DNA of 64,000 bases. It comes from Archangium gephyra (GTDB lineage: Bacteria; Myxococcota; Myxococcia; Myxococcales; Myxococcaceae). Below are positions 1 to 8,965 of the stretch, one piece after another (position 1 is the stretch's first letter; each line of letters begins with the position of its first letter). The notes under the pieces were generated by a model. That model worked only from the letters and a program-made list of their open reading frames with translations, had not been told where the DNA came from and ran no database searches. The DNA is taken from contig QFQP01000018.1 of assembly GCA_003243425.1 (NCBI GenBank), positions 82,379 through 146,378 on the forward strand, read 5' to 3'. Both the position numbers and the translations under genes were made by a program.

Positions 1-2
1 CT

Positions 3-125
3 GCGCGGCCGCGCTGCCCGGGCTGCTTCGCCGAAGTGCCGAAGCACCAGCGCGAGCGCACCTGCATCTACTGCGGGTTCGACTTCCGCGCGGTGAAGCC
101 GTTTAAGCCTTCGCGCCGACGGTGA
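3..125 (+). CDS. C-terminal fragment of a zinc-ribbon protein (5' end outside the window)
   Basis: The frame is open from the window edge to a TGA at 123-125 and encodes about 40 residues. Two CxxC knuckles are visible (CPGC, then CIYC followed by GFDF) spaced like a zinc ribbon, and the end is very basic (KPSRRR). The gene stops 18 nt before the next start on the same strand. The fragment is too short to name a family; a small zinc-ribbon protein or the tail of a larger regulator would fit equally well. Confidence 0.55.
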   Translation, partial: ARPRCPGCFAEVPKHQRERTCIYCGFDFRAVKPFKPSRRR

Positions 126-143
126 GCGGCTATAACCGCCCGC

Positions 144-2138
144 GTGTATCGGCTGACGGGGCGACTCGAGCAGAGCCAGCTTGCCGACCTGTTCCGCGCG
201 GAGCGTGACGGCAGCGAGTCGGTCGTCATCAAGCTCTTCCACCTCAAGACGTCTGACGCCGCGTATGCCCGTGTCATCGGTGAGGTCTGGCGACAGCTCC
301 AGCCGGTGCCGCACGAGGGCATCGCGCGGGTGCTCGACGTGGGCATGGTCGACGGGCAGCTGGCGATCGTCCGCCAGGACTCGGGCAGGTACACGCTGGG
401 GCTGGCGCTGCAGCGGCTCAACACGCGCGAGGTCTACCTCCCGCCCACGCTCGCGCTCGCGATGTGCATCGAGCTGCTCGACGCGGTGGGCGCAGCGCAC
501 GCCGCGGGCGTCGTTCATGGCGCGCTCACGCCCGGCAACATTCTGCTCGGGGCCGATGGCCGCATTTCCGTCGCCGACTTTGGAGCGCTCACGGCGCTGC
601 AGGCGTCGGCGCCGCTCAAGAAGAGCTTCGCTTCCCGTGGGCGCAGCAGCTACCGCGCTCCGGAACTGAACAACGGTGGTGTGCCCACCGTCGCCGGCGA
701 TCTCTACGCGCTCGGGGCCATCACCTACGAACTGCTGACGTTGCGCGAGGCCTCGCTCGGCAACTCGACGGTGAGCACGCGCAGTGAGCGGCTGCCGCCG
801 CCGTCGCGGCTGGTGCGCCGGCTCCACTCGCGCATCGACCCGGTGATCATGCGCGCGCTCGAGAACGCGCCCGCGCGCCGCCACAGGTCGTGTGCTGACT
901 TCGCCGAAGGGCTGCGTGAGTTCCTGGTGGCCAGCGGCGGCATTCCTCCGCGTGAAGATCTGCAGAAGTTCGTCGGGGAGCTGTTCCCGAACGAAGTGCA
1001 GCTGTCGGCTGGCGGGCCGGTGCCCATCGAGCGCGCGTTCGAGCTCACCGACATCTCGGGCGTCGGGGTGATCGAAGCCGACGACGTCGAAGCCGATGAG
1101 CGCCAGTCGTTCTCGGGTGGCAAGGTCGACGACCGCACGCCGACCAGCGACGGTCTGCCCGTCTTCACCGGCGACACGACGATGCCGTTGTCCGACGAGC
1201 CGGCGTCCACCGACCCCGAGCAGCCTTCGTTGCGCGACACCATCAAGACGGTGCCCGACGTGAAGGCCGTCGAGCGGCTCGCGCCCACCGACTGGGAAGC
1301 GCCGGCAGCGGCGGTGCCGGAGGCGCACGCGGGCCCCACGCCGCAGGCGCCGGCGTCGATCAAGAACCGCGTTCGCGTGGTCGAAGACTTCGCGGCGCTC
1401 GAGAACGCTCCGAAGGCGCCGCCGCCGCGCGCGCCCAAAGAGAAACCCGCGAAGACGATCATGACCTTCGCGGTGCCGTTCAAACGAGACGGCGACCCGG
1501 TGGTGCCGTCGTACGAGGAGCTGCGGAAACGCAGCGCGCGTCAGGCCCGCGTCGTCAGCTTCTTCGCGGCGATGATCCTGATGATCACGGTGGGGTGGGC
1601 GACGTTCAAGTTCGTCGACGGTTCGCCGGACCCGGTGGGTGAGATCGTCTCGTATCTCCCGACGCCCATCGCCCGTGAAATCAACGCGCGGCGCACGTTG
1701 CCGCGACCGCCGCCGCTGCCTCCGATTCCCGGCAAGAAGTTGAAGCTCGCCGACTTCGACACGTTGCACCCCGACAAGGCGTTCAACCCCGACTCCGACG
1801 GCGCGCCGCCGCCCAGGAAGTCCGAGCCGAAAGACGAAGCGCCACCTGCACCGCCGGTGGTGAAGCCTGTCGCCACGCCGCAACCGAAATCGGTCGCCAC
1901 TGGTTGCCACCAGGCTTCGGGCAAGGGGCTCTCGGCGTTGTCGGTGCGCGCGACCGGCCAGGTGCAGGTCGAGATCGACGGCAAGAAGGTCTGCGGTTCG
2001 ATCGCGAAGGTCGCGGTGACCCCCGGCACGCACCGCGTGGAGATCACCGACCTCAAGACGAAGCGTGAATACGTGTCGTCCAACCGCTTCGAGCCGGGCA
2101 AGACGTTGACCATCACTCCGATCTTTCCAAACCGATGA
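144..2138 (+). CDS. Membrane-anchored Ser/Thr kinase-like protein, probable pseudokinase, with PEGA-like C-terminus
   Basis: The protein has 664 residues and starts at GTG. Residues 1-265 follow the Hanks kinase fold. The VAIK-type lysine is K30, the N of the catalytic loop is N132, DFG is at 145-147 and APE at 172-174. The HRD motif reads HGA (125-127), so the catalytic Asp is replaced by Ala127, and no GxGxxG loop is evident. Catalysis is therefore doubtful. A Pro/Ala-rich acidic linker leads to one membrane helix (about 470-489). A second Pro-rich linker and a PEGA-like beta domain (about 590-664) follow and would lie outside the cytoplasm. The stop overlaps the response-regulator start (ATGA), suggesting one signalling unit. 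Confidence 0.8.
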   Translation: MYRLTGRLEQSQLADLFRAERDGSESVVIKLFHLKTSDAAYARVIGEVWRQLQPVPHEGIARVLDVGMVDGQLAIVRQDSGRYTLGLALQRLNTREVYLPPTLALAMCIELLDAVGAAHAAGVVHGALTPGNILLGADGRISVADFGALTALQASAPLKKSFASRGRSSYRAPELNNGGVPTVAGDLYALGAITYELLTLREASLGNSTVSTRSERLPPPSRLVRRLHSRIDPVIMRALENAPARRHRSCADFAEGLREFLVASGGIPPREDLQKFVGELFPNEVQLSAGGPVPIERAFELTDISGVGVIEADDVEADERQSFSGGKVDDRTPTSDGLPVFTGDTTMPLSDEPASTDPEQPSLRDTIKTVPDVKAVERLAPTDWEAPAAAVPEAHAGPTPQAPASIKNRVRVVEDFAALENAPKAPPPRAPKEKPAKTIMTFAVPFKRDGDPVVPSYEELRKRSARQARVVSFFAAMILMITVGWATFKFVDGSPDPVGEIVSYLPTPIAREINARRTLPRPPPLPPIPGKKLKLADFDTLHPDKAFNPDSDGAPPPRKSEPKDEAPPAPPVVKPVATPQPKSVATGCHQASGKGLSALSVRATGQVQVEIDGKKVCGSIAKVAVTPGTHRVEITDLKTKREYVSSNRFEPGKTLTITPIFPNR

Positions 2139-2797
2139 GCGAGCTCTCGAAAGTCCGTGTCTTCGTCGTCGAAGACCAACCGCAGCTGTTGAAGAACCTC
2201 CTCAAGTCGCTGTCGCTCTACCCGGAGCTCGAGGTCGTCGGCACCGCGCAGGAAGGTGAGAGCGGCGTCGAGCAGATGGTGAAGCTGTTGCCCGACCTGG
2301 TGCTGCTCGACCTCGAGCTGCCGGGCATCGACGGCATCGAGGTCACGAAGCGGCTCAAGAAGCAGGCTCCGTCGATCGAGGTGTTGATCCTCACGTCGTT
2401 CGACGAAGAGCAGAAGGTCTACGAGGCGATTCAAGCCGGTGCGTCGGGGTACCTCGTCAAGCGCGTCGGCCCCGAGAAGATCCGCAACGGCATTCACGAG
2501 GTCATGGCCGGTGGCACCGTGCTCGAGGCGATCATCGCGCGGCGCTTCTGGAACTACTTCCACTCGCTGCAGACGAAGAAGGAGCAGCCGGACAACCCGT
2601 GGGGGCTGACGCCGACGGAGTTCGACGTTCTCAAGTACGTGGCCAAGGGGCTCTCGAACGCTGAAGTCGGAGGCGTGATGAGCCTCGAGCGGCGAACGGT
2701 GCGCACGCACCTGTCACACATCTACAAGAAGATGGGCGTGAACTCGCACGTCGACGCGGTGGTGATGGCCTTGAAGGCCGGCATCGTCGAGCTGTGA
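2135..2797 (+). CDS. NarL/LuxR-family response regulator
   Basis: This 220-residue protein has an N-terminal receiver domain (about 7-125) with the acidic pair E13-D14 and phosphoacceptor D59 in LVLLDLELPG. A LuxR-type helix-turn-helix occupies about 150-215 (LTPTEFDVL, then the recognition helix RTVRTHLSHIYKKM). Members of this family bind DNA after Asp phosphorylation by a histidine kinase. No histidine kinase is present in the window. The gene overlaps the upstream pseudokinase by 4 nt and the downstream hydrolase by 4 nt (GTGA), so it should be co-translated with them. The target genes are unknown. Confidence 0.9.
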   Translation: MSELSKVRVFVVEDQPQLLKNLLKSLSLYPELEVVGTAQEGESGVEQMVKLLPDLVLLDLELPGIDGIEVTKRLKKQAPSIEVLILTSFDEEQKVYEAIQAGASGYLVKRVGPEKIRNGIHEVMAGGTVLEAIIARRFWNYFHSLQTKKEQPDNPWGLTPTEFDVLKYVAKGLSNAEVGGVMSLERRTVRTHLSHIYKKMGVNSHVDAVVMALKAGIVEL

Positions 2798-3663
2798 TCG
2801 CGTTCATCGCCGCGATCGCGGTCGCCGCCGCGCCGGTCGCGCACCGCAAGGTCGTCACTGAAGACGGCGCGGCGCTCGCGCTCTACCGCTACGGCACAGG
2901 CGAGAAGCCGGTGCTCTTCGTCGTCGACTTCGGGTTCGACAGGACGCTCGCTGAACCGCTCGCCACGTATCTCGCGGAGCGTGGGCGCCTCGTCTACGTG
3001 GCCGAGCTTCGAGGCCAGGGCGCGTCGTCACCCGGCATGTCGCTGCGCTCGGTCGTTCATCTCGATTTTGCGGCCCTTCAGCGGGCCATCGGCACGCGCG
3101 TCGACCTCATCGCCCACGGCTACGCAGGGTCACTCGCGCTCGCCGCCGCCGGTCACGAGCTCGACGTGCGCAAGGTGGTCGCCTTCTCGACCCCGATGAT
3201 CCCCGAGCCGCCGACGGAGCTTCAGGAGTGGCTTTTGTCCAACGGCGCGCGCTTCAGCTCGCTCGACGCGGAGACGTTCGATCAACTCTTCGCGATGCAG
3301 TCGAAGGCAAACCCGCTGCAGCTGAGTGAACTGCGCCGTACGGGCACGCGAGACCTCAGTCGTGCGATGGCGTCAGAGCTCCTGGCGTGGCTGAAGACCG
3401 GTGACCTTCCACTCGACGACGGCACCACCGTGCTTCGCCGTCTGCGCGGCTACGAACGCCCGACGTTGATGTTCCTCGGGCTTGCCAACGCGTGGGCGCC
3501 GAGCGAGGCCTGCGTGATCCTCCGCGAGTTCGCGCCGGGCGACGTCAGGCTGCGCAGCTTCAGCCGCTTCTCGAACGGTGACGACTTCGCGCACGTGACG
3601 CTGTTGATGGGGGCGCTCGCGCCGACGCTCGTGTTCCCCGACGCCGAGGCGTTCCTGCGATGA
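2794..3663 (+). CDS. Alpha/beta-hydrolase-fold protein with nucleophile Ser replaced (probable pseudoenzyme)
   Basis: The protein has 289 residues, a GTG start and an N-terminal hydrophobic segment (residues 1-16) that looks like a signal peptide or anchor. The body follows the hydrolase fold in the same order as the next gene. Where the neighbour has the nucleophile elbow VGHSMGG, this protein has IAHGYAG, with Gly109 at the nucleophile position, so a classical Ser-His-Asp mechanism is not possible. It overlaps the next, apparently active, hydrolase by ATGA. It may be a partner, a binding protein or a decaying duplicate. Confidence 0.75.
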   Translation: MIAFIAAIAVAAAPVAHRKVVTEDGAALALYRYGTGEKPVLFVVDFGFDRTLAEPLATYLAERGRLVYVAELRGQGASSPGMSLRSVVHLDFAALQRAIGTRVDLIAHGYAGSLALAAAGHELDVRKVVAFSTPMIPEPPTELQEWLLSNGARFSSLDAETFDQLFAMQSKANPLQLSELRRTGTRDLSRAMASELLAWLKTGDLPLDDGTTVLRRLRGYERPTLMFLGLANAWAPSEACVILREFAPGDVRLRSFSRFSNGDDFAHVTLLMGALAPTLVFPDAEAFLR

Positions 3664-4697
3664 GACTTCTGCTCGCGTTGCTGTTGAGCGGCTGTGCGCA
3701 CGTCGCCGGCCAGCACCTCCCGCCCGACGCGCAACGTCACCGCGCGACGACCGACGACGGCATCGAGATCGAGCGCACGCGCTACCTGCCGAAGGGTGAA
3801 GCAAGGGGCTTGCCTGTCGTGCTCTGTCACGGAATTTCGGCCAACGCGCGCAACATGGATCTCGACGAGCGCGTGTCGATGGCGCGCTGGTTCGCCGCCC
3901 AGGGTCGCGAGGCGTGGACCATGTCGCTGCGCGCGACCGGAGCGAGCACCGACCCGAAAGGCCCGGTGAGCTTCGACGACTACTGGCGCCACGACCTGCC
4001 GGCGGTGCTCGCGTACGTGAAGCGCACCAGCGGCGTTGCGCAGGTCGATTACGTCGGTCACTCCATGGGAGGGCTCGTGCTCTATGCGTACCTCTCGCAA
4101 GGCGGGCAGGGCGTGCGCACCGCGGCCACCATGGGGAGCCCGACCCGCATCGACTACGGCTCGACCATCGAGTCGGTCATCAACGACTTCGGAATCCGCA
4201 TCGTCTCGCCCAGTGGGGCGTTGCCCACGTCGCTCGGGGCCAGGCTGGTCGCGCCGCTCGAGCCCCTCGTCGACGACGGGCCCGTCGAGCGCTTCTTCTA
4301 CAACCCGCAGTCCACCTCTTCAGACTCGTTTCATCGGCTGCTGCTCTACGGAACGGCTGATGTGGCCGGCGGCGTCGCGCTGCAGTTGTCCACGATGATG
4401 AAGACCGGCGAGTTCCTCTCGTTCGACAAGCGCATCAACTACCGGGAGGACATGGCGAAGGTGACGACGCCCACGCTGGTGGTCGCCGCGAGGATGGATC
4501 GCATCGCCCTCACACCTGCCGTGAAAGACGGGTACCGCGCCCTCGGAGGCCCCAAAGAGTGGTTGCTCATTACCCGAGCGAACGGTACCCGCGGTGAGTA
4601 CGGTCACATGGACCTCGTCATCGGAGATCGCGCAGCCGATGAAGTCTGGTCGAAGGTTCTGAACTTCTTCGACCGCCACGCGCGCAAGGAGCCTTGA
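3660..4697 (+). CDS. Lipoprotein alpha/beta hydrolase
   Basis: The protein has 345 residues. A short signal peptide ends in the lipobox LLSGC, which predicts a lipid-anchored Cys12. The nucleophile elbow GHSMGG places the catalytic Ser at 135. An Asp in AARMDRIA and a His in GEYGHMD near the C-terminus complete a plausible triad. A CHG oxyanion-type motif lies near residue 57. The substrate is unknown; lipase, esterase and PHB-depolymerase-like roles are all possible. It follows a non-catalytic paralogue and overlaps it by 4 nt. The next gene starts on the last base of its stop codon. Confidence 0.8.
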   Translation: MRLLLALLLSGCAHVAGQHLPPDAQRHRATTDDGIEIERTRYLPKGEARGLPVVLCHGISANARNMDLDERVSMARWFAAQGREAWTMSLRATGASTDPKGPVSFDDYWRHDLPAVLAYVKRTSGVAQVDYVGHSMGGLVLYAYLSQGGQGVRTAATMGSPTRIDYGSTIESVINDFGIRIVSPSGALPTSLGARLVAPLEPLVDDGPVERFFYNPQSTSSDSFHRLLLYGTADVAGGVALQLSTMMKTGEFLSFDKRINYREDMAKVTTPTLVVAARMDRIALTPAVKDGYRALGGPKEWLLITRANGTRGEYGHMDLVIGDRAADEVWSKVLNFFDRHARKEP

Positions 4698-6037
4698 TGG
4701 CCAGCCGTCGTTCGTCGTCCAGCCCGAAGAGCAAGAGCGCCCCGTTGCCGCCGGCTCTGAAGGCCATCGCAGATTCCGTCATCGAAGCGCAGTTGCCGAA
4801 CGGCCTGAAGGTGCGCCTGCTGCCCTCTGACGCCGTGCCGACCTGCAGCTTCTACACGTTCTTCAAGGTCGGAGCGCGCAACGAGCGGCCCGGCATCACC
4901 GGCATCAGCCACCTCTTCGAGCACATGATGTTCAACGGCGCGAAGAAGTACGGCCCGGGCCAGTTCGACCGCGTGCTCGAGAGCAACGGGGGCACCTCGA
5001 ACGCGTACACCTCGAACGACGTCACCGTTTATTACGAAGACTTCATGGCCGAGGCGCTCGAGAAGGTGATCGACCTCGAGAGCGATCGCATGCGCTCGCT
5101 GCAGGTCACCCCGAAGATGCTCGAGAGCGAGCGCCAGGTGGTGATGGAGGAGCGCCGGCTGCGCGTCGACAACGAGATCGGCGGCCTGATGGACGAAGAG
5201 CTCTCGACCCTGGTGTGGAAGGCGCACCCGTACCGCTGGCCCGTCATCGGCTGGATGAAGGACATCGAGAACATCAAGCGCGAGGACTGCCTCGAGTACT
5301 TCCGCACGTTCTACGCGCCGAACAACGCGACGCTCTTCGTGTCGGGCGACTTCGACCCCAGGCAGGCGCTGGCGCTCATCAAGAAGTACTACTCGAACAT
5401 CAAGGCCGGCCCGGCGCTGCCCCCGGTGCTCGACGCCGAGCCCGAGCAGAAGGGCGAACGTCGCGCGGAGGTGCGGCACCCCGCGCAGGCGCCGTCGTTG
5501 ATGATCGCGTGGCGGGGCCCTTCGGCGCACGAAGAAGACACGCTGGTGCTCGACGTGCTGCAGTACGCGCTGTCGGTCGGTCAGTCGTCGCGGCTCACGC
5601 GCGCGCTGGTGTTCGAGCAGGAGATCGCGGTCGGCGTCTCTGTCGACTGGTCGTGGCGCTTCGACCCCGGCGCGTTCACGGTGGTGCTGGAGCTCAAGCC
5701 CGACGGTGACGCCAGGAAGGCCGAAGCGGCGCTGTACGCAGAGCTCGAGAAGGTCGCCAGGCACGGCCTCGACGCACGCGAGCTCGAGAAGGCGAAGAAC
5801 AACCTGTCGGCGCACCTGCTGCGTGAGCTGGCCACCAACAACGGTCGCGCGCACGCGCTGGGCACCTACGAGTTGATGCTGGGTGACTGGCGCGAAGGCC
5901 TGCGTCTTCCCGAGCGCTACGAGCACATCACCGGAGAGCAGGTGAAGGCCGCGGCCGCGAAGTTCCTCACGCCCGACAAGCGCGCGGTGGTGACGCTGGT
6001 GCCGATCGTCGAAGCGCAGCAGGAGGTGGCGGCGTGA
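4697..6037 (+). CDS. M16 family zinc peptidase, catalytic subunit
   Basis: This 446-residue protein carries the inverted zinc motif HLFEH (72-76) in ISHLFEHMMFNG, the signature of M16 peptidases (pitrilysin, mitochondrial processing peptidase). The ATG at 4697 was preferred to the TTG one codon upstream because it is a standard start and gives the TGATG arrangement with the previous stop. No clear signal peptide is seen. The following gene encodes a related protein without the zinc motif and overlaps by 4 nt. Paired active and inactive M16B subunits are known to form heterodimeric processing proteases. Confidence 0.9.
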   Translation: MASRRSSSSPKSKSAPLPPALKAIADSVIEAQLPNGLKVRLLPSDAVPTCSFYTFFKVGARNERPGITGISHLFEHMMFNGAKKYGPGQFDRVLESNGGTSNAYTSNDVTVYYEDFMAEALEKVIDLESDRMRSLQVTPKMLESERQVVMEERRLRVDNEIGGLMDEELSTLVWKAHPYRWPVIGWMKDIENIKREDCLEYFRTFYAPNNATLFVSGDFDPRQALALIKKYYSNIKAGPALPPVLDAEPEQKGERRAEVRHPAQAPSLMIAWRGPSAHEEDTLVLDVLQYALSVGQSSRLTRALVFEQEIAVGVSVDWSWRFDPGAFTVVLELKPDGDARKAEAALYAELEKVARHGLDARELEKAKNNLSAHLLRELATNNGRAHALGTYELMLGDWREGLRLPERYEHITGEQVKAAAAKFLTPDKRAVVTLVPIVEAQQEVAA

Positions 6038-7389
6038 AGAAGTCGTCGAAGACGGCCACTCCGTCGCTCCGGCCCCTGAAGTTGCCGGCGCATGAAGTCC
6101 GCGTGCTGCCCAACGGGCTCACCGTGCACCTCGTGCCACGTGGTCCGCTGCCGCTGGTCGCGGTGCGGCTGGTGATTCGTGGCGGCAGCGCGTTCGACCC
6201 CGTCGGCAAGCTGGGCGTGGGTGACTTCGCCGCGCGGCTGTTCCGTCGCGGCGCGGGCGGCATGACCGCCAACGAGATCTCCGAGACCGTGGAGTTCGTC
6301 GGCGCGAGCGTCGGCGGCTTCGCGAACGAAGAGAACGTGATCATCTCGTTGTCGACGCCTTCGAAGCACTTCACCCCGATGTTCGAGGTGATGAGCAAGG
6401 TGCTGCTCGAGCCCACGTTCCCCGAGAGCGAAGTGGAGCTCGCGCGCCGGCGCACGCTGGCGGCGCTCACCAACGATCTCGACGACCCGGGTTCGCTCGC
6501 GGAGCGCGCGATCACCCGCACCATGTGGGGCGATCACCCGTATGCGCACGAGCTGCTCCAGGGGAAGAAGGACATCGAGGCGTACACCATCGGTGACCTG
6601 AAGAAGTTCCACCGCGAGCGGCTCGGGCCGAAGGTCTCGCACCTGTACGTGGTGGGCGCCTTCGACGCGAAAGAGGTGATGAAGACCATCGAGCGCACGC
6701 TCGGCGGTTGGTCCGGCGGCCCGAACGAGATTCCGACGATCCCCGAGTGGGCCGGGCTCGCGCGGCCCGGCGAGGTGATCATCGTCGACAAGCCCGAGCA
6801 GACGCAGGTGCAGATGCGCATCGGCGCCGCGGGTGTGAAGCGCGGTCACGCCGATCACTTTCCCCTCGTCACCATGAACACCGTGCTGGGCGGCGGCTTC
6901 ACGTCGCGCCTGGTCACCGAGATTCGCGTGAAGCGCGGGCTGTCGTACGGCGCCGGCAGCTCGTGGGACATGATGAGCTCCGCCGGCACCTTCAGCGTGT
7001 CGTCGTTCACGCGCACCGAGAGCATCAACACGCTCATCGACGTGGCGTTGGGCGAGGTGAAGAAGATGCGCGAGAAGGGCCCGTCGAAAGCGGAGCTCGC
7101 GACCGTGCAACGCTACATCTCGGGGCTCTACCCGGCGCGCCTGGAGACCAACGAGAACGTGTCGGGGGCCATCGCCGATGTCGTTCACTACGGCCTCTCG
7201 GACGAGTGGATTTCGCAGTACCGCGAGCGCATCGCCGCGGTCACCGTGAAGGAAGCCGCCCGGGCCGCGAACACGCACCTGTTCGGCAAAGAGCGCTCGA
7301 TCGTGCTGGTGGGCAACGCCGAGCAGCTCAAGAAGAAGGTCGAGAAGTACGGGCCGGTGACGGTGTGGAAGCCGTCTCAGTTCGAGTGA
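6034..7389 (+). CDS. M16 family peptidase-like protein, non-catalytic partner
   Basis: The protein has 451 residues and starts at a GTG that overlaps the previous stop (GTGA). The two-lobed M16 layout is retained, but the place expected for HxxEH reads VGDFAARLFRRG (62-73), so the zinc site is absent. The C-terminal half keeps the R...Y element (RVKRGLSYG) that the partner subunit contributes to substrate binding in M16B pairs. It most likely heterodimerises with the product of 4697-6037. Both belong to the run of overlapping genes from 144 to 8027. Confidence 0.88.
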   Translation: MKKSSKTATPSLRPLKLPAHEVRVLPNGLTVHLVPRGPLPLVAVRLVIRGGSAFDPVGKLGVGDFAARLFRRGAGGMTANEISETVEFVGASVGGFANEENVIISLSTPSKHFTPMFEVMSKVLLEPTFPESEVELARRRTLAALTNDLDDPGSLAERAITRTMWGDHPYAHELLQGKKDIEAYTIGDLKKFHRERLGPKVSHLYVVGAFDAKEVMKTIERTLGGWSGGPNEIPTIPEWAGLARPGEVIIVDKPEQTQVQMRIGAAGVKRGHADHFPLVTMNTVLGGGFTSRLVTEIRVKRGLSYGAGSSWDMMSSAGTFSVSSFTRTESINTLIDVALGEVKKMREKGPSKAELATVQRYISGLYPARLETNENVSGAIADVVHYGLSDEWISQYRERIAAVTVKEAARAANTHLFGKERSIVLVGNAEQLKKKVEKYGPVTVWKPSQFE

Positions 7390-8027
7390 CCCTCCGGATT
7401 CTTCTGCAGCGTGAGGGCCTGGTGGCAGTCGACAAGCCGCCGGGCCTTCTCGTCATTCCGGGCCGCGCGCCGGAAGATCAGGTGTGCGCGAAGGACCTGC
7501 TGGCGAAGCAGCTCGGCACCCAGATCTGGGTGTGTCACCGCATCGATCGCGACACGTCGGGCGTGCTGCTGTTCGCGACGACGGCAGAGGCACACCGCCG
7601 CGCGTCGATGGCCTTCGAGCACGGTGAGGCAAAGAAGAAGTACCTGGCGCTCGTGGAAGGTGTCGTCGCCGAGCCAGTCGACATCGACACGCCGATGACC
7701 GAGGCCCGCAAAGGCAAGATGCGCGTCGTGTTTCCGGGTGAGCAGGGCGGCAAGGACGCGCGCACGCGGGTTCGGCCCATTCGCCCCTTCGACGGCGGAA
7801 CGCTGGTGGAGTGCGAGCCGCTCACCGGCCGTCAGCACCAGATCCGTGTGCACCTGAAGTCCGTCGGGCACCCGCTGTTGTTCGATCATCAATACGGCCG
7901 CAAAGAGCCGCTGGTTCGAAATGGCGTGACGTTGTCGCGCACGCCTTTGCACGCTGCTGAGTTGAAGCTTCTCGGGCTCGAAGTGACGTCACCGCTCCCT
8001 GAAGATCTGGCGCGGTTCTGCGAGTAA
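7386..8027 (+). CDS. RluA-family pseudouridine synthase
   Basis: The protein has 213 residues, with a GTG start overlapping the previous stop (GTGA). It has the family signature HRIDRDTSGVLLFA, in which the Asp after HRI is the catalytic residue, preceded by VVDKPPG-type strand AVDKPPGLLV. The RQHQIRVHL motif and the PLL.FDHQYG region are typical of the C-terminal half. No S4 RNA-binding domain is present. The enzyme should isomerise uridine to pseudouridine in rRNA or tRNA; the site cannot be told from sequence. It is the last gene of the overlapping run. Confidence 0.9.
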   Translation: MTLRILLQREGLVAVDKPPGLLVIPGRAPEDQVCAKDLLAKQLGTQIWVCHRIDRDTSGVLLFATTAEAHRRASMAFEHGEAKKKYLALVEGVVAEPVDIDTPMTEARKGKMRVVFPGEQGGKDARTRVRPIRPFDGGTLVECEPLTGRQHQIRVHLKSVGHPLLFDHQYGRKEPLVRNGVTLSRTPLHAAELKLLGLEVTSPLPEDLARFCE

Positions 8028-8068
8028 CCCGAGTCGTGTGTTGCGCCGTCTTCGCCGACACTTCGTGC

Positions 8069-8965
8069 ATGCGGAGACTCTCGAGTGCGTTGGTGTTTGC
8101 TCTGGTGTCGTGTGACGCAGTCGTGCCGATGGCCGACCCAGGAACCGACAGCGGTGTGATCGACGACGTCGACGCGGGCGTCATTGTCGATTCAGGCGTG
8201 CAGGAAGACGCGGGGCGTGATGGCGGAGTTGCCGATGCACGCGTTTGGATTCTCGCCAACTTCGCCGATGCGGGCGTGAAGACCGGCACCTTCACCACGC
8301 GGCAGTACTTCGAGACGCCGGTGCTCGTGCGTGGCGCCGACTTCTGCTGCGCGAAGTACGGGATCGATCTCCGCGAGCAGCTCGCGCCCGACGACCGCCG
8401 AGCGGCGTTCCTCGACGTGACGATTCATGACCTCGTCAGCTCCGACGGCTTCGGCGCTGGCATTCAGACCGCAAACGCCGATGGCGCGACCCTCTTCCTG
8501 AAGAACGTGCGCATCGAGCCCAACTGGCCGAACTGGGTGAGCTACTCGACGACCAACAAGGACGGTCTGGTGCTTGATGGCTCGACCGCGCTGTACGCAG
8601 AAGATCTGACCATCGCGAACTGGAACGCCGACGGCGCCATCGACAACAAGGCCGGGGTCTCGCAGCTCGTGCGCTTCAAGATGGAAGGGCGGGGGAACCG
8701 CGGCATTCGCTACTGGCGCGCGGGCCCGCACTACCTCGTCGAATCGACGCTCGAGAACACCGGTGGCCTCGGCGAAGGGAGCCTCTTCTGGTTCTCGAAC
8801 TGCACGGGCGCCGTCGTGAACATCTACGCGTCGACGTTCAATGGCTCGCCGACGGTGCCGGCGAACAAGGTGAAGTGCGACAGCGGAAGCGCGCCGACGC
8901 TGAACTACCTGACGATCGACCCGCGCACGACGGGCGAGCTGCACCCGATGTTCGGGGCGCCGTGA
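8069..8965 (+). CDS. Secreted lipoprotein of unknown function
   Basis: The protein has 298 residues if it starts at the ATG at 8069. An in-frame GTG at 8036 would add 11 residues ahead of the signal peptide. The signal peptide MRRLSSALVFALVSC ends in a lipobox-like LVSC. An Asp/Gly/Val-rich linker follows (repeated DAG and DSG). The body is rich in N, T and S, with short strand-turn repeats reminiscent of a right-handed beta-helix, but no family is recognised with certainty. The stop codon lies directly against the stop codon of the convergent gene. Confidence 0.7.
   Translation: MRRLSSALVFALVSCDAVVPMADPGTDSGVIDDVDAGVIVDSGVQEDAGRDGGVADARVWILANFADAGVKTGTFTTRQYFETPVLVRGADFCCAKYGIDLREQLAPDDRRAAFLDVTIHDLVSSDGFGAGIQTANADGATLFLKNVRIEPNWPNWVSYSTTNKDGLVLDGSTALYAEDLTIANWNADGAIDNKAGVSQLVRFKMEGRGNRGIRYWRAGPHYLVESTLENTGGLGEGSLFWFSNCTGAVVNIYASTFNGSPTVPANKVKCDSGSAPTLNYLTIDPRTTGELHPMFGAP

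Noticed and set aside
4604..5926. Long minus-strand frame of 440 codons opposite the M16 gene
   Set aside because: It is rich in Arg, His and Val with no recognisable motif, and it lies fully opposite a gene with the HLFEH zinc motif. Similar mirror frames occur opposite most genes here because of the high GC third positions.
6708..8027. Long 439-codon form of the RluA gene
   Set aside because: The first 226 codons read the M16 gene in another frame. The GTG at 7386 overlaps the M16 stop and begins exactly where the pseudouridine synthase fold begins.
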